Below are positions 60,001 through 64,000 of a DNA stretch of 64,000 nt, in pieces. Source of the stretch: Larimichthys crocea (lineage: Eukaryota > Chordata > Actinopteri > Sciaenidae); assembly GCF_000972845.2 (NCBI RefSeq), contig NC_040017.1, positions 24,947,606 to 25,011,605 of the forward strand, written 5' to 3'. The stretch's first letter is position 1, and each line of letters opens with the position of its first letter. The notes below the pieces were generated by a model. It was not told the origin of the DNA. It saw nothing but the letters and a program-made list of their open reading frames with translations, and made no database searches. A program made the position numbers and the translations under genes.

Positions 60001-60274
60001 ATTAAGTCTATGTGGTAATCATGATACTAAATGTATCTAATGTTTTATTTATTTATCATTTTCTATGCACTGATTTGATTTGATTGCATACACAGTATGT
60101 ACAATTATAGACGAATGGAGACAATCTGCCCCTGGGCACAGAGGACCTCCATCTCCTGCATAAGACGAAAATAAAAGATAAAAAGATAATCCTTTACAGT
60201 TCATCATTCACCCAGGGGGGAAAGTTTGGCAAGGAGAGACAAAAGACTGCAAATGATGGATGGATGGTGGATGA
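54096..60274. other. Non-coding stretch with one unusually long open frame
   Basis: A+T-rich sequence. The only noteworthy frame is 56,904-57,413, listed separately. An AGA run lies near 59,355-59,372. Frames at 58,545-58,823 and 59,202-59,482 show no recognised motif. No transposon coding was seen. Confidence 0.45.
56904..57413 (+). CDS. Unrecognised long open frame
   Basis: At 170 codons including the stop this is the longest uninterrupted frame in the window, and such a length is somewhat unexpected by chance in DNA of this composition. It opens with GTG; the first ATG is at 57,063, leaving 116 codons. The encoded protein has nine cysteines spread through it and no transmembrane segment or motif that I can name. 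No obvious splice acceptor precedes it and no polyadenylation signal closely follows it. It could be a single exon of an unknown gene, a remnant of an old element, or chance. I favour chance or a remnant. Confidence 0.15.
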   Translation: MLQCSEKLRHREKNPLQHSFLIDYLYITGLQNERQFHLIYCLTELKLDPKENNMTEMKSTFPFSTPIVVVDSMTKEVVFYSKLQGNSWKTFQTEFQIAFHGNVVCSAVIHNCYHKCETMSELSWKGSSLFLMPVCVLHNQIFTTPPLQFPSCKDILTTCQFFWNKNPFM

Positions 60275-60722
60275 CTTTATAGTGCTTTTGTATCTCTGTG
60301 GTCATCTTGAATCTGTTTGTCGTCATGTTGTATCTCTTAGTAGTTGCTTTGTGCATTTGTTGGCATTTTGTGTCTCTTTGTAGTTGTTTCACATCCTTCA
60401 GCCATCGTTGTGCATCTCTCTGTGGCTGTTTTCTTTCTCTTTACAGTTGCTTTGTGTCTGTTTGTTGAATTTTCTCTCTGTCTTGTTACTTTGTGTCTTT
60501 TTAGTTGTTTTGCATTTCTTTGTGATCGGTTTGTTTCTCTTTGATTGGTCACTTTACAACTGTTTGTTGACTTGTGTGTCTTTGTAGTTGTTTTATGTGT
60601 CTGTAACTATCTACTTTGTGTTTATGTGGTCATTTTGTGTCTCTTTGTAGTCATGTTGTGTTCCTTTATAGTTCTTTTGTGTCTCCTTGTGGTGATTTTG
60701 TGTCTCTTGGTAGTTCTTTATT
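60275..60722. repeat. Minisatellite with 21-base period
   Basis: About 450 bases made of imperfect units of the type 'cattttgtgtctctttgtag', with variants ending in tagt, ggtc or gttg. The period of about 21 bases is clearest at 60,610-60,720. On the minus strand it encodes short seven-residue units such as GTQHDYK and ETQKNYK, which explains two minus-strand frames (60,337-60,552 and 60,611-60,832). The array is old and decayed at its left end. Sequences of this type are, from memory, scattered in many fish genomes. Confidence 0.8.
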
Positions 60723-62879
60723 GATTTTTCAGAAAGAAATTTCAAAACATTAATCTCAGGCAGAGGTACTGGTACAAAGGCCCCTTGACCTCTCTGGCTC
60801 CTGGTACTGGGCCTGTTCAGTAATTCATCCACACCAACAACCTTATATTAAGTTTTCCAGTATTAAATGACCTCTTTTCATCGTTTTTTCTGCTGCACAC
60901 AAACTTTACAACACTCTGTGCCTTGACAAGTTGGGGAATGTAAAAGAAAATTTATGCTGTGAAATGCTCTGCACTGAAGAAGCGTTCCATGTTCAGCTGT
61001 AAAGCCATTTATACTGTCTTTCACAGTAATAAGCCTCAGTGTTCAGTGCCTGAACAAATGAGATTCACAGTGCTATATTAGATATCGTTAAATGAAATCC
61101 ATAGATCAAGTTAAGTTGCTGCTTCTGCCAAGCTGCTGAGAAGAAAAATCTAATATTGTTTGTGGAATTAATGCTCCTTTGTGGAAAAAAATCTTTCAAA
61201 CATTATTGAATGTTTGTTTGCTGGCTTTCTACTGCATCAATTTTTCTAAGCAATATACAATCCATGTGTGTAAAGCAATGAAAAGATGCAGATCACCTGC
61301 AGACACGCCACACAACTACAACAACCAAGCCAAGCCAAGGGGAGTAAAAGGTTTTGTGATAAATGCACTGGACTGATAAATACTGGTAATGCCTCTGCAG
61401 CACCTGAAATCTGATTGGTCATCCCTAAAATAGCATCAAGTTTATAATATAATTTGAAACTCAGCTCTATGAAGCTGCAGAGTGTTACTTTTAAGTGTGA
61501 ACTGGGTGTTTGTGTAAGAAAATGCAATTATAGTTGTGTATTGTAAAATAAATGAAATCACTTCTTTTGTATGCATCATGCCTGAAAAGTTTTTTCCATT
61601 TATTTTCTTGTCTATTCCCACAGAGGCCAACATGTCCATAAACAAGCATGAAATCCTGCTGAAATGCCCTTGAGACACCAAAGACCTGCCTGCTCGGTTA
61701 TTGCAAGTAAACATACGTTTAATGGATAATACTGTATGTAAATCTGAGAAAGGCAGGAGTAGATGATGTGTGCTGAGGCATAATAATAAAAAGTCCATGC
61801 TGTGTAGGTAGAAGTCATAGTGTGACCCACACACACATATACTAGCTAAGATTTAATGATGATGGAGATACAATTCACGCTGCAATGAAGAAAATATAAA
61901 TGAGTGGTTTGTGCTCAGAAGGTGTTCAACGAGGACTTAAAGACAGATGCTTTGGTTAATGACTTCTTAAAAAGGAGAAGGTGAAAACTCATTGTTAGCT
62001 GTAAAGTATCCTTATTGCCAAATGCAATTAAAGTACTGAATCTTTATTCTCCTCATGCCTTTATTACTGACAACACTTTGGCCCCTCTTATTTATACTGA
62101 TGTTTTAGAACTGCATATGATATACTTAAATATGAGCCCTAATCTCTATGATGGATCAAATGAATGAGTGGGATGTGAAAGGTGAGGGGCAATTATCACT
62201 CGACTCTGTACTTCCTTCTGCAGAGTTTTCATCTCATTTTTTTTTTGGTTTTTGCCATTCTGTAACGTCACTTTTGTGGTTCACTCTCACTGCTCTCATT
62301 GTTTCTTATATATAGCTCTCAAAAGTAGCGAATGGTTGGTGAAGAGCTGCTGGAAGAGCCAGATAAACATGAATCACAGCAGGTTGCTGTGAATGTTACA
62401 TTTCTATTCACCATGTGGCCAAAAACTCATCTCGTATCTTGTGGATGTTCAAGTGGGCAACAATTTGCTTACTTGTTTGCCATATCCAATGTATGAGGTT
62501 ATAATATGTGTATGTACAGTATAATATGTGGGATTGTTCCAATGGCAAAGAACTTAAATATCCTATTTCTTCACAGCATTGTGCGCATTGAGGCTATGCA
62601 ATAAAGCACATTGGATAGTATGTTAGGATATGAAGTGAGGTAGTAGCAAATGAACAACAAGGAATGTTATGGAGAGAAAGGTGTAGAGCTTGTGTAACGG
62701 TGTCCTTTAGTATTCCAGCCTAACTCCAACTCTACACACAAAGGGGATTGGTATTGTCTCAACAGGGCTCTTCCACTTGCTGATAATGAGAGGAGGGTGT
62801 ATGATTGCTTTCTGATGAACCTCAGAAGAAAGTCTCTTTTCAGCAGATAAATAGATGTGGCTGGATGTGTGTGGGACTT
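60723..62879. other. Non-coding stretch, no gene recognised
   Basis: The 130-codon frame at 61,442-61,834 on the minus strand has a second overlapping minus frame and no known motif. The segment directly after the minisatellite (60,722-60,832) looks like part of the same dispersed repeat. Otherwise single-copy A+T-rich sequence. Confidence 0.45.
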
Positions 62880-64000
62880 CTCCACCCCCTCACACGAGCC
62901 TCTCCAACCATCGCACAGCCCTCTCTGACGACACTGCAGTCCACCCAGCTGATGCTCCTACTGTCTCGACTCTAATGCCGACACTGAGGTTTCACCTCCA
63001 TCGGCTAGCTCGTAACACTTCACTGGAGTGTTTTGAACAGCTGGCCACCATGCAGACCAACTTACCACCAGCAAGCACAGAAAAATCATTCCCATGCCTG
63101 GTCTGAAATGACCTGGGTCCAATCCCCACAACTCTTGTTAAAGCATGTTTGCCCTCAACCATTTCTCCGATAACCTCCATTATCAGTTCCTCTGTGTATT
63201 GGTACAGTTCCTCCCCGAATAAAAGTTGCCAGAATCAGACCAACTCAGACCTCATTTAGACTCCAATGACCAAAACAACTATTGTCCTACTGTTTCTCTC
63301 GAAAGTCTTGAGAGCATAGTTGCAGCTCACCTCCAGATCCGCCTTGATAACAACAGCAATATCTTTGAACCATTCCAATCAGGTTTCGGCCCCAAACCTA
63401 CAAAAACAGCCCTTGTTCAGATGGCAAACAACCTCCTCTGTGCAGCTAATTCAGGCCAACTCTCTATACTCCTGGACCTCCCACCGGCCGTTGATACTAT
63501 CCCATTAGCTCCTAATGGATCGTCTGGCTAACATTGGAGCTGGGGGCACTGTGTATCAGTGGTTGGCAGACAAGACACTCTATTTTCAGATACAGAATTA
63601 TTGGCCAGAAAGCTCCATAGTCCACCATGGGGTTACACAGGGTTCAGTGTTAGGGCCTCCACTTGTTCATTATTTATCTCCTCACTCTTGGCAACATCTT
63701 AACAGTTTTCACTGTTATACTGACAAACAGCTCTACATGTCCATGACACCCATTTCCACTATCCCCTCCGGTCTTGTCTTCATGATCTATAGATATAGAA
63801 CAACTGAACTGAACTCATTATTGGCTTAAACACTCTCAATGTATAATATCTGTTCACTTTCTATGGCCCAAGACACCACACCTGTTGCATTAAAGGTTAG
63901 GAGTCTTGGTGTTATCCTTGACAATACCCGTTTATTCTCCAGCAACATAAATAATATCTTCTGGATTGATCTCCAGACCAAGCCGTGCCTTCACAAAAAG
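62880..64000 (+). pseudogene. L2-like LINE, broken reverse transcriptase, right edge
   Basis: Consecutive plus-strand frames match L2-type ORF2 in order. Weak pre-polymerase traces lie at 62,950-63,240. Then come NNSNIFEPFQSGFGPKPTKT (63,350-63,410), ALVQMANNLLCAANSG and LSILLDL (63,410-63,480), LLMDRLANIG-like residues at 63,510, SSIVHHGVTQGSVLGP (63,612-63,659), and FHCYTDKQLYMSMTPIST (63,705-63,758). The last is VRSLGVILDNTRLFSSNINN (63,897-63,956). An active copy would make LINE cDNA at the target site. The catalytic YADD is altered to YTDK with loss of one codon, the VPQGS signature reads VTQGS, and the frame shifts several times. It is a dead copy that continues past the window. It differs from the element at 2,945, so two L2 lineages are represented. 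Confidence 0.85.

Noticed and set aside
61442..61834. A 130-codon minus-strand frame
   Set aside because: Two minus frames overlap here, composition is that of the surroundings, and no domain is visible.
1..64000. CRISPR arrays, bacterial operons, tRNA or rRNA genes
   Set aside because: No regularly spaced identical repeats, no ribosomal sequence and no complete cloverleaf were seen; the composition and repeats are those of a vertebrate genome.

Overview
This window is vertebrate nuclear DNA, most probably from a teleost fish and perhaps a spiny-rayed one. The evidence is the mixture of decayed mobile elements: L2-like and L1/Tx1-like LINE pieces, a hAT element with a BED finger, Tc1/mariner remnants, a Ty3/Gypsy-type solo LTR, and several short repeats that I know as common in fish genomes. 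Nothing bacterial is present: there are no operons, ribosome binding sites or dense coding. Most of the 64 kb is A+T-rich single-copy sequence in which open frames are short and unrecognised, so the window is either a gene-poor intergenic region or part of a very long intron. Family assignments rest on motifs read by eye and on memory of these families; no search was run.

Left part (1-17,400): a LINE reverse-transcriptase tail on the minus strand at the left edge, two dispersed fish repeats, a broken L2-like reverse transcriptase at 2,945-3,840, a short inverted-repeat (MITE-like) element at 8,031 and again at 15,902, a CpG-rich islet at 10,430-10,640, an L2 carboxy-terminal piece at 12,660, and a retroposon tail at 17,213. 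Middle part (17,400-40,000): a TA tract at 21,409, a complete hAT-type insertion at 26,901-27,657 with an exact 8-bp target duplication and a BED zinc finger remnant, a 5'-truncated L1/Tx1-like LINE end on the minus strand at 30,320-31,060, a CCAT microsatellite at 33,981, and a solo LTR at 38,750-39,334 with an exact 5-bp target duplication. Right part (40,000-64,000): a deleted SINE-like copy at 43,643, a retroposon tail at 47,755, the only convincing candidate host gene (minus strand, 49,387-50,071), a tandem duplication carrying Tc1 remnants at 50,884-52,296, a 21-bp-period minisatellite at 60,275-60,722, and a second, different L2-like element running off the right edge from about 62,880.

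The most interesting object is the minus-strand frame at 49,453-49,893. It is cysteine-rich and has the cysteine/histidine layout of an LCCL domain. A polyadenylation signal lies 60 bases after its stop, and a possible signal-peptide exon lies just upstream. It may be a small secreted protein of a lineage-restricted gene. No gene set that works together as a pathway can be read from this window.
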